A stretch of DNA of 64,000 nt from JAJRTE01 sp964418585 (GTDB lineage: Bacteria; Myxococcota_A; UBA796; JAJRTE01), in assembly GCA_964418585.1 (NCBI GenBank), contig CAYQMG010000176.1, forward strand, positions 33,775 to 97,774. Reading direction: 5' to 3'. Position 1 is the stretch's first letter; the number at the start of each line of letters is the position of its first letter. Positions 17,516 through 27,700 of the stretch are shown here, in pieces. The position numbers and the translations under genes were made by a program. Below the pieces are notes generated by a model. It saw nothing but the letters and a program-made list of their open reading frames with translations. It searched no databases and was not told the origin of the DNA.

Positions 17516-20116
17516 ATGACCGACGAACTGACCAGGACTCAGGTGGTGACCACCATTCAGGAACTGCTGGAAGGCCTTCCTGAAGGAAGGCTGAGCCGGG
17601 ACCGACTGGCGGAGATGATGAGCGAGCTGACGCGCAGCCTCGGTCTTCGTGTCTCGGTCACTGCGACGGAAAGCATGCAGGGTGAGGACATACCCGCCAG
17701 TTGGATCTCTCTCGTGGACGAAGCGGATCCAGGTGAAGACATCGGACAGTCGGTCGTGGACAAACTCCCCTTTCTGGACGCCCAACGCTACCTTCCTCGA
17801 GCCAGAATTGGTTCCGGAGGTCAAGGGGTGGTGCACGAAGTCATCGATCGCATCATGGGCCGCAGGGTGGCGCTGAAGGTCATTCGTCCCGACTCCATGG
17901 CAGATCCGCAGGCGCTTCGCCGCTTCGAACGGGAGGTGCGCATCACGGCGCAACTCAACCATGCGGGCGTGGTGCCGATTCACGATGTGGGCCGCATGCC
18001 GGACGGGCTGCTTGCCTACACCATGAAGCGGATTCGGGGCCGGAGTCTACGCGAGATCCTGCGCAGCGTGCGCGCGGCGCGGGAAGGGGACGGGGAAGAC
18101 GCGGCAAAGGTGCTGCGGGAGTTCTCGAGGCGGCGGCTGATCGAGGTTATGGTATCTGCGTGTCACGCGGTGGGTTTTGCGTATGCTCGAGGGGGGGTTC
18201 ACCGAGACCTGAAGCCCGGGAACTTGATGGTAGGGGACTACGGGGAAGTGATGGTGCTGGACTGGGGAATCGCCCGGGTTTTGGGGACGAGTTCGGAGGA
18301 GTCGAGTGAGGGGCCGTTGCAACTGCTGGAGCGACTGGAGGATCCGACGTTGCAAGGGACCATCAAGGGGACGCCTGGCTACATGGCGCCGGAGCAGGCC
18401 GCCGGGGATCCGGATGCCCAGGGTCCGTGGACGGACGTGTATGCACTGGGGCTGATCCTGTACGAGGTCCTGTGTGGGGAGGCAGCGCGAACGGAAGGGA
18501 CACCGGAGGCGCGGCTGGAGGCGGCGCGATTGGGGCGCATCGAGTCACCGGAGGCCCGCCGGCGGCGCCGGGGACTGACGGTTCCCCCGGTGGGTGCGGA
18601 ACTCGAGCACGTGTGCCTGAAGGCATTGAACCGGGATCCGGGGGAGCGGTACCCGAACGCGGAGGCGTTGGCAGGCGCGCTCCAGTCCTACCTGGACGGG
18701 GAGCAGCGTCGGGAGATGGCGGAGTCCAAGGCGCGCCAGGCGGACGAGAAAGCGGCCCTGGTGAAGGCGTTGGCCGAGGATGCCGAGGTGGCGCGGCGGG
18801 AGGCGCAACTGTTGAGGGAGGCGGTGGAGCCGTGGATGGACCTGGATCGGAAGCGTCTGGTATGGGAGAAGGAGGATCAGGCCCGATCGATCGAGGCGCG
18901 GCGGGACGACACGTTGAACGAGGCGCTGGCACTGTATACTCAGGCCCTGGGGGACGACCCGGAGAACGAGCGTGCGCGGGCGGGGCTTGCGGCTCTTTAC
19001 TTCGAGTCCTTGTTGGAGGCCGAGTCGTGGGGGCGGGATCGGGATGCGCGTCGCTACAAGGCCCAGGTCGAGGCACTGGACAATGGTCGGCTTCGCCAGG
19101 CCCTGATTGGGAACGGGCGTCTGTCGGTCCGTTCTGATCCGTCGGGAGCCGAGGTGTGGCTGTACGAGCTGGTGCACAAGGATCGGCAACTGATTCCATC
19201 GGAGGGACGTCTGCTCGGGAAGACTCCGGTGGTCGCCGAACTGCCCATGGGCCGATACCTGGTCGTGCTCCGGCGCATGAGCCAGGAACGGGAAACCCGG
19301 GTCGACCTCCCGGTGTTCATTCAGCGTCAGGGAGTGGTCGAAAATACGGTCCGGATGTATTCCGACATTCCGGAAACCTTTTCTCTGGTTCCGGCAGGTC
19401 CTTTCATTTTCGGTGGCGACCGACGCGCGCCCGGTTCCGGCCCCAGAGTGATCCGCCACACCGAGGACTTCGCCATCGCCCGCTTCCCGGTGACCTGCCA
19501 GGAGTATCTCGAGTTCCTCATGGCGCTGGAGCAAGACGATCCTGGCGCCGCACGCCACCGGGCGCCTCGAGTCGCCGTGCGCTCCGGTCACGAGCCCCTG
19601 TGGCCACGCACGCGGGACGGCCGCCTTCGTATCCCCCGGGTTGACATGCTCGGCGGTCGATGGGCGCCGGACATGCCGGTCCGCTGTGTCTCCCGGGAAG
19701 ATGCCGAGGCCTACTGCCGGTGGCGGAGTGCGCTGGATGACCGGCCCTACCGATTGCCCACCGAACTGGAATGGGAGAAGGCAGGCCGTGGCGTGGACGG
19801 TCGATTTTTCCCGTGGGGAGACGAGTTCGATGCATCCTTCTGCAAGATGCGCGACGCCCGTCCCGGCCCTCCTTTTCCCGAACCCATCGGAGCATTTCCC
19901 AAGGATTGCTCCCCTTACGGCGTTCGGGACATGGCCGGGGGGGTGGTGGAGTGGTGCTCCGGCCCGTTCGATCGCCACGGGGTCCTTGGCATTCAACGAG
20001 GCGGGTTCTGGATGGCTTCAGAAGCAAGCTGCCGACTGGCGCGACGGTTCGGTGTGTTTCCGACCGACCCGGAGCCCTTCTGCGGATTCCGACTGGCCTA
20101 TACCCCCACCTGGTGA
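17516..20116 (+). CDS. second Ser/Thr protein kinase fused to a formylglycine-generating-enzyme-type domain
   Basis: This 866-residue paralogue of the kinase at 14079 uses the ATG at 17516 (AAAGG eight bases before); the upstream in-frame ATG at 17294 would add a non-protein-like extension. The kinase domain spans about 92-400: GSGGQGVV, Lys121 in VALK, HRDLKPGN at 229, DWG at 249-251 in place of DFG, and APEQA. A coiled helical region follows, rich in Ala, Glu and Arg and with a TPR-like stretch. Next comes a PEGA-like strand region (DPSGAEVWLYELV), then the FGE fold over about the last 240 residues (VPAGPFIFGG, RFPVTCQEYLEFL, LPTELEWEKAGRG, GGVVEWCS, GFRLAY). Shared order, shared DWG and shared linkers point to duplication. 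No membrane segment is present, so it is likely cytoplasmic. Confidence 0.9.
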   Translation: MTDELTRTQVVTTIQELLEGLPEGRLSRDRLAEMMSELTRSLGLRVSVTATESMQGEDIPASWISLVDEADPGEDIGQSVVDKLPFLDAQRYLPRARIGSGGQGVVHEVIDRIMGRRVALKVIRPDSMADPQALRRFEREVRITAQLNHAGVVPIHDVGRMPDGLLAYTMKRIRGRSLREILRSVRAAREGDGEDAAKVLREFSRRRLIEVMVSACHAVGFAYARGGVHRDLKPGNLMVGDYGEVMVLDWGIARVLGTSSEESSEGPLQLLERLEDPTLQGTIKGTPGYMAPEQAAGDPDAQGPWTDVYALGLILYEVLCGEAARTEGTPEARLEAARLGRIESPEARRRRRGLTVPPVGAELEHVCLKALNRDPGERYPNAEALAGALQSYLDGEQRREMAESKARQADEKAALVKALAEDAEVARREAQLLREAVEPWMDLDRKRLVWEKEDQARSIEARRDDTLNEALALYTQALGDDPENERARAGLAALYFESLLEAESWGRDRDARRYKAQVEALDNGRLRQALIGNGRLSVRSDPSGAEVWLYELVHKDRQLIPSEGRLLGKTPVVAELPMGRYLVVLRRMSQERETRVDLPVFIQRQGVVENTVRMYSDIPETFSLVPAGPFIFGGDRRAPGSGPRVIRHTEDFAIARFPVTCQEYLEFLMALEQDDPGAARHRAPRVAVRSGHEPLWPRTRDGRLRIPRVDMLGGRWAPDMPVRCVSREDAEAYCRWRSALDDRPYRLPTELEWEKAGRGVDGRFFPWGDEFDASFCKMRDARPGPPFPEPIGAFPKDCSPYGVRDMAGGVVEWCSGPFDRHGVLGIQRGGFWMASEASCRLARRFGVFPTDPEPFCGFRLAYTPTW

Positions 20117-20328
20117 GCGGAAGTTCTGAAGTTCGATCATGATTTTTCTTCCGTATCCGGTTGCCAGCGGCTAGGATCGAAAGAGCGGAAGTTCCGTCGA
20201 GGAGAGAAGCGGGTGCGGTGCGCGGTGCGCTCCCGCATGCGAGGCGTGGACACGGAACAGGCGCGGGCGAGCGAACGCAGGCGCTTCTGGTGGGTGCGTG
20301 GTCGTCGGCGAGATGGTGAGGAGAGCAG

Positions 20329-21510
20329 GTGGCCAGCGGAGATGACGCGGACCGAGGAACGGTTGCAAGCGAGGTTCAGGGAGCCGAAAACCCACCGTCC
20401 GGGGAACCCGGGTCACCGCGCGGCCTCACCGCTCACATGTGGGCCAGCATCGGCCTGGGAACGCTGATCGGAGCACTTTTCACGTGGCTCTTTGTCAGTC
20501 GTCTCGACCTGGAGACCCTTCGCACCCTCCCGGCACGTCTCGACTACCGCTTTGTGGCCCTGGCCACCGTTGTCTATCTCCTCGAGTTTCTCTTCCGCGC
20601 CGTGCGATGGCAGATCCTCCTCGCACCATTGAAACCCGTGTCTCTCGGCCGTATCCTGTCGGTCACATTCATCGGGTTCATGGCCAACAGCCTGCTGCCG
20701 GCTCGAGCCGGGGAACTGGTCAAGCCATGGGTCGGTGCACGCCACTTTCGGATCCCATTCTCCTCCGTGCTGGTCACAGCGGTGACCGAACGGGTCTTCG
20801 ACCTCCTCGGGTTGCTGTCTCTTCTCGTCATCATGACCATCTCCATCTGGGCCGGAGGGTCCGGGAACGCCTCTCCCGCCCTCGTCCTGTGGCTCGAGCG
20901 GAGCGGTGCGGTGCTGGGCGCCATCGGGATGGCGGCCCTGGGGGCGCTTTTCCTGCTCGCTTCCCGGGAAACCTGGGCGCGCTCCCTGTTCCACCGGTTC
21001 TCCAGCCATCTCCCCGGTCCAATCGAACGAACTGCAAACCGGGTGTATGACGGTCTGGCCGCCGGACTTGCCGCGTTCCACTCTCCAAGAGGCCCCCTCC
21101 TCGCCGCCGCCTGGTCCATCGCTGTCTGGGCCAACGGCGCGCTCGCCATCTGGATCATGTCCGGCGCGTTCGCCTTCCGGCTTCCCTTCGCAGGCGCCTG
21201 CTTCGTCGGCCTCTGGCTCGCCATCGCCGTCAGTGTGCCCCAGGCTCCCGGATTCATCGGGGTGTGGCAGTTTGCAGTCTCCACGACGCTCATCGCGTGG
21301 GGCGCCCCCGAGGGCGAGGCCCAGGCATTCGCCATCGTGTTCTGGTTGCTCAACTTCGGCCCCGCAACCGCGATCGGGCTCGTTTGCGTCTGGCACCAGG
21401 GTCTCAGCCTCCGAAAGGTCCTCGTGAACGCACCACAGCCCGACCCTCGCCCGGACGACGGGCCGCGCCACCCCGCAGTGAAACCCCAGGAGGATCGACA
21501 CCGCCCTTGA
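20329..21510 (+). CDS. UPF0104/LPG-synthase-transmembrane family membrane protein
   Basis: This 393-residue protein has eight or so transmembrane helices after a charged 35-residue start. The family (lysylphosphatidylglycerol synthase transmembrane region; AglD2/YbhN-type) includes putative lipid flippases and glycosyl-phospholipid transporters. Family-like segments seen are FLFRAVRWQILL, FMANSLLPARAGELVKP (the conserved N-x-L-x-P-A-R-x-G-E signature, about residues 122-138) and VPQAPGFIGVWQ. The soluble synthetase half of MprF is absent. The GTG start at 20329 has GAGGAGAG a few bases upstream. The substrate is unknown. It ends 39 bases before the cyclase gene on the same strand. Confidence 0.85.
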   Translation: MASGDDADRGTVASEVQGAENPPSGEPGSPRGLTAHMWASIGLGTLIGALFTWLFVSRLDLETLRTLPARLDYRFVALATVVYLLEFLFRAVRWQILLAPLKPVSLGRILSVTFIGFMANSLLPARAGELVKPWVGARHFRIPFSSVLVTAVTERVFDLLGLLSLLVIMTISIWAGGSGNASPALVLWLERSGAVLGAIGMAALGALFLLASRETWARSLFHRFSSHLPGPIERTANRVYDGLAAGLAAFHSPRGPLLAAAWSIAVWANGALAIWIMSGAFAFRLPFAGACFVGLWLAIAVSVPQAPGFIGVWQFAVSTTLIAWGAPEGEAQAFAIVFWLLNFGPATAIGLVCVWHQGLSLRKVLVNAPQPDPRPDDGPRHPAVKPQEDRHRP

Positions 21511-21549
21511 ATTCGACCATGCGTCCGGCTACCATGGACGCGACCGACC

Positions 21550-24500
21550 GTGAAGCCAGGTTCAAGGGGGCACCGATTGGAACCGCTCGACCATCTGACG
21601 CGACCAGCGCGCGGCCTGTCTCGTGACGCCCGGCCCAGGGCCGGACGGATTCTCGCCACCGCCCTTGCAACCCTGTTCCTCGTCGCCGCCATCCCCCTTG
21701 AAACGGCTCGAGGCCAGGGCTACACCTTCATCCAGTACCTCCCCGCACAGGGCCTCTCCCAAAGCCAGGTCACTTGCCTCATGCAGGACAGCACCGGCTA
21801 CCTCTGGATTGGCACCGTCGCGGGCGGGCTGAATCGATTCGACGGCCACACGTTCACCTCCTACCGCTGGTCCGAGGGACTCAGGGCCGTCTTCATCCGG
21901 GCACTGGCAGAACACCGGGGCAAGCTCTACGTGGGCACGCGCAGCGGCCTGTTTCGCCAGGAGCGGGATCGGTTCGAGGCCATTGGGTTTCAAAGCCATC
22001 AGCCGCTGGACATCTATGACCTGACCATTACGCCTAACAACGAACTACTCGTATCTACCAACTCGGGCCTGTTCCACCTCGACGGCGCCCGCCTCGAGCC
22101 CGATCCGCGCGGCCAGTTGTTGCCTCAAGGCTCTGTGCATGACGCTGTGTTTTCCCCTCGAGGGGAACTCTGGGTGATGGGACGGGACTGGAAGACCGGC
22201 TCCTACTGGCTGGGTTGCATCCGGGGCCTGACCTTCAACCCTGTGCGGCTCGAGGAAGGCATGGTGGTGGAAGCCATTCTTCCCGATCCGGCGGGAGGTC
22301 TCTGGGTTGCCACCCGTTCCGGACTTTACCACACGGAGGGACGGGCACTTCGCCCAGCGTTGCCCGAGACTGCCTGGTTCCGGCAGCCGATCGCGTCGCT
22401 CTACCAGGGCCCGGGGGGCAAGCTGTGGGCAGGAAGTTGGCACGGAGTGGCGACGGTGGAAAACGGCACGGTGACCGTGTTCGACTTCAACGTGGGGTTT
22501 CCGCCCGTCCGTGTCCGGGCGATGCTGCAAGACCGGGAGTCCAACGCCTACTTTGGCACGGACGGGGAAGGGCTGCTGCAACTGCCGCCGCAACCGTTCG
22601 CCCGGTACGCGGTTCCTCCGATGGAGGATTACGCGGCGATGCGGACGGTGTTGGACGGTCGGGGTCGACGATGGATCGCCACATTCGGGCAGGGCCTGTG
22701 GTACGTGAAATCGGGCGCGGCGCACCGGGTGGGGGCGTCCCTGGGCCAGGCCCTGCTGGACTGTACTGCGCTGCTCCTCAACGACGACGGTACGCTCTGG
22801 GTGGGTACGAACACCGGGGGTCTTTTCGAGGTGACCCTGGACGATACGTTGCAAATCCGGTCCATCCCGGAAGTGGGTGTTTCCTCGATTCTCCACTTGA
22901 TGGCCCTGGACGGGCGTCGATTCGTTGCCAACGACGAGGGGTTGAGCGTCCTGGAAAACGGCGCCTGGCAACGTTACGGTACCGACGAGGGCCTCCCCTC
23001 CCACTATCCCACCTTTCTGGAGCCTTCTCGAGACGGGACGTTGTGGGTGGGGACCTACGACCAGGGCCTGTTCCGGTGGGACCCTGGGACTCGAGAGGTC
23101 GTCGAGCACCTGACCCTGGACCAGGGACTGCCCGGACGATCGGTCACATCGATCCTGGAGGCGCGGGATGGGACGCTCTACATCGGCACCTACCAGGGCC
23201 TGGTGCGTCGTCGGGGCCAAACCCTCGAGGTTCTGGGCCGGAAGGAAGGATTGCCGGACGACACGATCAACTTCATCATCCAGGAACCGGACACGCAGCG
23301 GCTATGGATTGGAACCAACCGGGGCATCGCCCGGGAGATCGATGGCGGGTGGCGCACCTTCACGCATCGGCAAGGACTTCCGGACGACGAGACCAACACC
23401 AACGCTGCTTACTGGGATGAGCAGGGACGCCTGTGGATTGGAACCATTCACGGATTCGCGGTGCTCGTGCGTCGCCCCCCGCCCCTCAACCCGGTGCCCC
23501 CCCCGGTGGTGATTCAGCAGGTCTGGGAGCACGAGCGGCCCATCGACCCTCGAGCCAAAGGGGTGACGTTCGCGCACGATCAGAACCGTCTTCGGTTCCG
23601 TTTTGCCGGCCTGTCGTTCGTGGACCCGTCTCGAGTCCGCTACCGATACCGGTTGATGGGGCTGGAGGACGCCGAATGGACCGAGACGGTGCAGAGTGAG
23701 GTTTCCTTCGCCGCTCTGGACGACGGAACCTACACCTTCGAGGTGATGGCCTGCAACAATGACGGACTCTGGTCCGAGGAACCGGCCCGCTTCTCCTTCA
23801 TCATCGAGCCCCCGTTCTGGGAAACATGGTGGGCCCGCGTGCTTCAGGTGGGCACCGTGCTGCTGGCCGGCGTGCTGTTCTACACCGTGCGCATGTCCCG
23901 GGTCATTCGCCAAAACGAGTGGCTCGAGCAGCAAGTCGAGGACCGGACGTTCGCCTTGAAGCGGGAAAAGGAACGTTCCGAGCGGCTGCTGTTGAACATC
24001 TTGCCTGCACCCATCGCAGGAGAACTCATGGAACGTGGGGTGGCGGCGCCACGGCTCTATGCCGAGGTCACCATCCTGCTCGCGGACTTCCAGGACTTCA
24101 CCCGGAGCTGCGCCGACCTCACGCCTGGGGAGGTCGCCGCCGAGCTGGAGGAGATCTTCACTGCTTTCGACGAAATCTGCCGCGTCCATCGGCTCGAGCG
24201 CCTCAAGACCATCGGGGATTCCTTCCTGGCAGCGTCCGGGCTCCCGGTCAAGAATCCGCACCATGCCAGGGAAGCGGTCGAAGCGGCTCTCGAAATGCAG
24301 GAATACCTGGAATCACGCGCCCAAACCCCGGGGAAAAAGCCGTTGCAGGTCCGGATCGGTATCCATTCAGGACCCGTGGTCGCCGGCGTCATCGGGTCGT
24401 GGAAGTTCGCCTACGACATCTGGGGAGACGCAGTCAACACGGCCACCCGAATGGAAGCCCTGGGTCAACCCGGTCGGGTCAACATCTCGCGCAATACCTA

Positions 24501-24624
24501 CGAACTGGTGCGAGAGCACTTTGTCTGCGAATCGCGAGGCCACGTGGCAGTGGAAGGAAAGGGCACACTCGAGATGTTCTTCGTCAAGGCTCGGCGCACC
24601 CGGTTGCCCAACGGACAGCGGTGA
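21550..24624 (+). CDS. propeller-sensor (two-component-regulator type) adenylate cyclase
   Basis: The 1024-residue protein has an N-terminal signal or anchor (about 33-53), then a periplasmic sensor of about a dozen short blade repeats of the reg-prop kind (YLWIGTVAGGLNRFDG, LYVGTRSGLF, LWVGTNTGGLF, LYIGTYQGLVRR) to about 650. A Y_Y_Y-type domain follows (YRYRLMGLEDAEW, to about 735), then one transmembrane helix (about 755-775), a short coiled coil and a class III cyclase domain (840-1010). The metal Asp residues (LLAD846 and GD near 890) and the purine-reading Lys (LKTIGD) and Asp (YDIWGD) are present, so adenylate cyclase is likely. The usual histidine-kinase output of such sensors is replaced. 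The GTG at 21550 is given; a TTG at 21577 with AAGGGGG before it is a good alternative start. Confidence 0.88.
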   Translation: MKPGSRGHRLEPLDHLTRPARGLSRDARPRAGRILATALATLFLVAAIPLETARGQGYTFIQYLPAQGLSQSQVTCLMQDSTGYLWIGTVAGGLNRFDGHTFTSYRWSEGLRAVFIRALAEHRGKLYVGTRSGLFRQERDRFEAIGFQSHQPLDIYDLTITPNNELLVSTNSGLFHLDGARLEPDPRGQLLPQGSVHDAVFSPRGELWVMGRDWKTGSYWLGCIRGLTFNPVRLEEGMVVEAILPDPAGGLWVATRSGLYHTEGRALRPALPETAWFRQPIASLYQGPGGKLWAGSWHGVATVENGTVTVFDFNVGFPPVRVRAMLQDRESNAYFGTDGEGLLQLPPQPFARYAVPPMEDYAAMRTVLDGRGRRWIATFGQGLWYVKSGAAHRVGASLGQALLDCTALLLNDDGTLWVGTNTGGLFEVTLDDTLQIRSIPEVGVSSILHLMALDGRRFVANDEGLSVLENGAWQRYGTDEGLPSHYPTFLEPSRDGTLWVGTYDQGLFRWDPGTREVVEHLTLDQGLPGRSVTSILEARDGTLYIGTYQGLVRRRGQTLEVLGRKEGLPDDTINFIIQEPDTQRLWIGTNRGIAREIDGGWRTFTHRQGLPDDETNTNAAYWDEQGRLWIGTIHGFAVLVRRPPPLNPVPPPVVIQQVWEHERPIDPRAKGVTFAHDQNRLRFRFAGLSFVDPSRVRYRYRLMGLEDAEWTETVQSEVSFAALDDGTYTFEVMACNNDGLWSEEPARFSFIIEPPFWETWWARVLQVGTVLLAGVLFYTVRMSRVIRQNEWLEQQVEDRTFALKREKERSERLLLNILPAPIAGELMERGVAAPRLYAEVTILLADFQDFTRSCADLTPGEVAAELEEIFTAFDEICRVHRLERLKTIGDSFLAASGLPVKNPHHAREAVEAALEMQEYLESRAQTPGKKPLQVRIGIHSGPVVAGVIGSWKFAYDIWGDAVNTATRMEALGQPGRVNISRNTYELVREHFVCESRGHVAVEGKGTLEMFFVKARRTRLPNGQR

Positions 24625-24640
24625 CGCCCGATGTTATACT
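24612..24640 (+). promoter_or_regulatory. candidate promoter of the metallopeptidase gene
   Basis: CGGACA at 24612 (four of six), a 17-base spacer and TATACT at 24635 (five of six) straddle the end of the cyclase gene, about 90 bases before the peptidase ATG. The peptidase gene may therefore have its own promoter. Confidence 0.4.
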
Positions 24641-24732
24641 GGGAAAGGGCGACCAGTCCCGCCGCCTCACGACCGCCCCCGGCACAGCGCGCAGCCCCCT
24701 TCGCCCCGGGGACCTAGCACGAGAGGAACGCC

Positions 24733-27700
24733 ATGAATCGCTTCCACTTCCCGTCCCCACCCCGGCCTGCCCCGTGGCTGTTGACGTGGATCTCGCTCCT
24801 CCTCGCACTCCCACAATCGGCACTGGCTTCCGGTGGATTCGACCCCGCAGCCCATCTCGAGACCATTGAAACCGAACACTTCCGCATCGTCTACGACGCT
24901 GCCGAAGGAAGGGAGGCCGCCCTCGAAATCGCTCGGATCGCCGAGGAGGTACGCGCCCGTGTGCTGGACACCCTGGGCGTCCCCGGCCCTCCCAGGTATG
25001 ACATCCTGCTGTTCGACAACCACGACTATGCCAATGGTTCCTCGTCCGGCTACCCGGGCAACACCATGCGCTTTTACCTCACCGCGCCGGCACCTCCGGC
25101 CGGCGGCTCGTCCGACATCTCCGACATGGTGGGTGACACCTGGTTCCGCATACTTTTCACGCACGAGTTCGCCCACGCCGTTCACCTCGGCCGCTTCACC
25201 GGATGGACGAAAATCTGGCGCTGGCTCACCCATGGCCACCCCTTCCACCTCATCTATCCCGGCTGGTTCATCGAAGGCTACGCCGTCGCCCTGGAAACCT
25301 CCCTCACACCGGGCGGACGCGCTGCTTCGAGCACCACCCGCATGTTTCTCCGAACGGATGTCCTCGCTGGACGCCTGCTTCAAATCGGCGCCTGGGGCAA
25401 CGTACAGGGATGGCCCGGCCCCGGCTCTCGGTATCTCTACGGAGGTGCCTTCCTGGGATATGTCGCCGACCGATTCGGAGACGAAAGCCTTCAGCGAATC
25501 ATCGACGCCACCAATGCTCAAGTGCCCTATCTGGACGACATTCGCCTCGACGCCGTGGCCGACCTCGTCTCGGACCTGGGTGGCAACGGGGAACGGTTCA
25601 GACCACTGCGCGCCGGCGGCCTCGAGCGGGGATTCCAGCGCGCCGTGGGCCTGCCCCTTTCCACGGTGCTCCACGACTGGACCATGGCGCTCACCCGTGC
25701 CAGTCTCCAGATCCAGGAGACGGTCGCGGCTTCCGGAGAAAGCCGGGTCGTCCGGCTCTCATTCGACGGTGGCAGAACCGAATCCCCCGCCTTCCTCCCC
25801 GGGGGCGCCTCCCTCGTCTACACTGCGGGTCCAGACAGCGGCTTGAACGGGATCAAGGTGGTGGGAACAGAGGGGGGCAATGCCAGACTCCTGGTCGCCA
25901 GGTCCGGAATCGACGGCCGTATCGCCGTGTTTCCGGATCGCAACCGGATTGTGTACAGCCGGTTCTACCGTCGGGACCAACCCGGCGCCCGGTCCACCTA
26001 CCGGATGGACCTCTTCGCCTTCGACCTGGACACCGGCAGGGAAACGCGACTCACCCACGGACTCCGGGCGGCCGACCCGGCAATCAGTCCGGACGGCACC
26101 TGGATCTTCGCCGTCGTCCGGGAACGAGGGCTCACACGTCTCGTTCGCATGGACGCGGACGGGAGCAACGTCACCAACGTGCTGATACCCGATCGACGCT
26201 TTCAGCTCTCCACCCCCGCCGTCTCTCCTGACGGACGACGGATCGCATTCTCCCTGCTCATCCAGCAGGACCCTCCGGCAACCGCCCGGTACACCATCGG
26301 CCTGGCGAACGTGAACGGCGACCGATTCGAGATCCTGGATGGGCCGGGGGTCAACCGGGAACCCACCTGGATCGACGCCGACCACCTCCTCTTTTCCTCG
26401 GACCGGACCGGAATCTACAACCTGTACGCAATCGACCTGAGAAGCGGGCAGGTGCGTGCCGTCACCAATGTGACCACCGGTGCATTCCAGCCTCGAGTCT
26501 ATCCTGGAGAGGACGGCCCGGTGGTGGTGTTTCGGGGCTACTCGTCGGCCGGGTTCGACATCTATCGACTCGAGCCCACCCGGCCGGAACGGGCGGCCCT
26601 GGCCGGGGAAGGACCGGGCCGCCCGGTGCCTGACGTGCGGTCCATCTGGGTGACGTGTTCCGCCTCTGCAGGGAGCCCGGCCAACACCGCAACCCCGCCT
26701 GCGCCTTCCCCGGTCGGAGTTGCCGATGCCACGGAGGCGTTGGACCAGGAACCGAGGGTGCCTGCTCCCGGGTCCGGGGCAGGATCTGGGCGCATGTATC
26801 CGCCTGAAGGTGTCAACCCGATCGTACCCTTGCGAGAGGCGTCCATCCAACCGGCGGCGCCTCTCCCCAAGCTCGAGGCCCGTCCCTACCACCCGGTGAC
26901 CGGCCTGCGACTCCTTCGCCTTGCGCCGGCAACCGGGAATGACGAGGGGGCCTGGTCCTCCGGATTTCAGGGGGGGCCCACCCTCGGGATCGAGGCTCGA
27001 GTGGGTGAACCCACGGGGCGCCACGCCTTTTATGGAATGGTAGACATGGGCCTGTACAGTCGACAGCCCAACTACTACACCTCGTACACCAACCGGTCTT
27101 TCGGGTTTCCCATGACCGTTTACGCACGCGAGGGCGCCGACGCGGTTGGAACGGTGCAAGAGCAGGACATGCGATTCCTGGTCTGGCAACGAGGACCTGA
27201 AGTCGGCTCTGTGGTTTCTTTTCCGTGGAGCCGGGGAATGTCCAGTGCGGCAATCTCACTTGGCGCTGGAGCGGGCCGATTCCTCCAGTTCTATGCGCTG
27301 TCTCCGGTCGGACCGGATGGAACTCCGGACGGGTTGACCGGCCGTGCAGCGGGTCTTGTCCAGACGTTTGACTTCGGGTGGGGTCAAGGAAATGCCTGGC
27401 GGAACCCAAGCCAAGGGCATTTTTTTTCGATCGGAGCCAGCCAGAGCATGGTGTGGTACGATGATCGACACGGGATGCCCGGATGGCCCGAGCCGCGGTG
27501 GCAAGTGTGGGCCGAGTACACGGGCCGAAAATGGCTTGGTCGGGGCGTACTGGACCTGGATCTGAAAGCCGGCCACCGAGTCGGGTGGGAATACCGGTAC
27601 CTTCTGGGCGGATTCAGCGGGACGTGGGCCATTCCCGGCGTTGCCCTGGCGTCGGCGGTCGACGCGCCCACCGTGGCCCTGGCGGGCGTCACGCTTTCCC

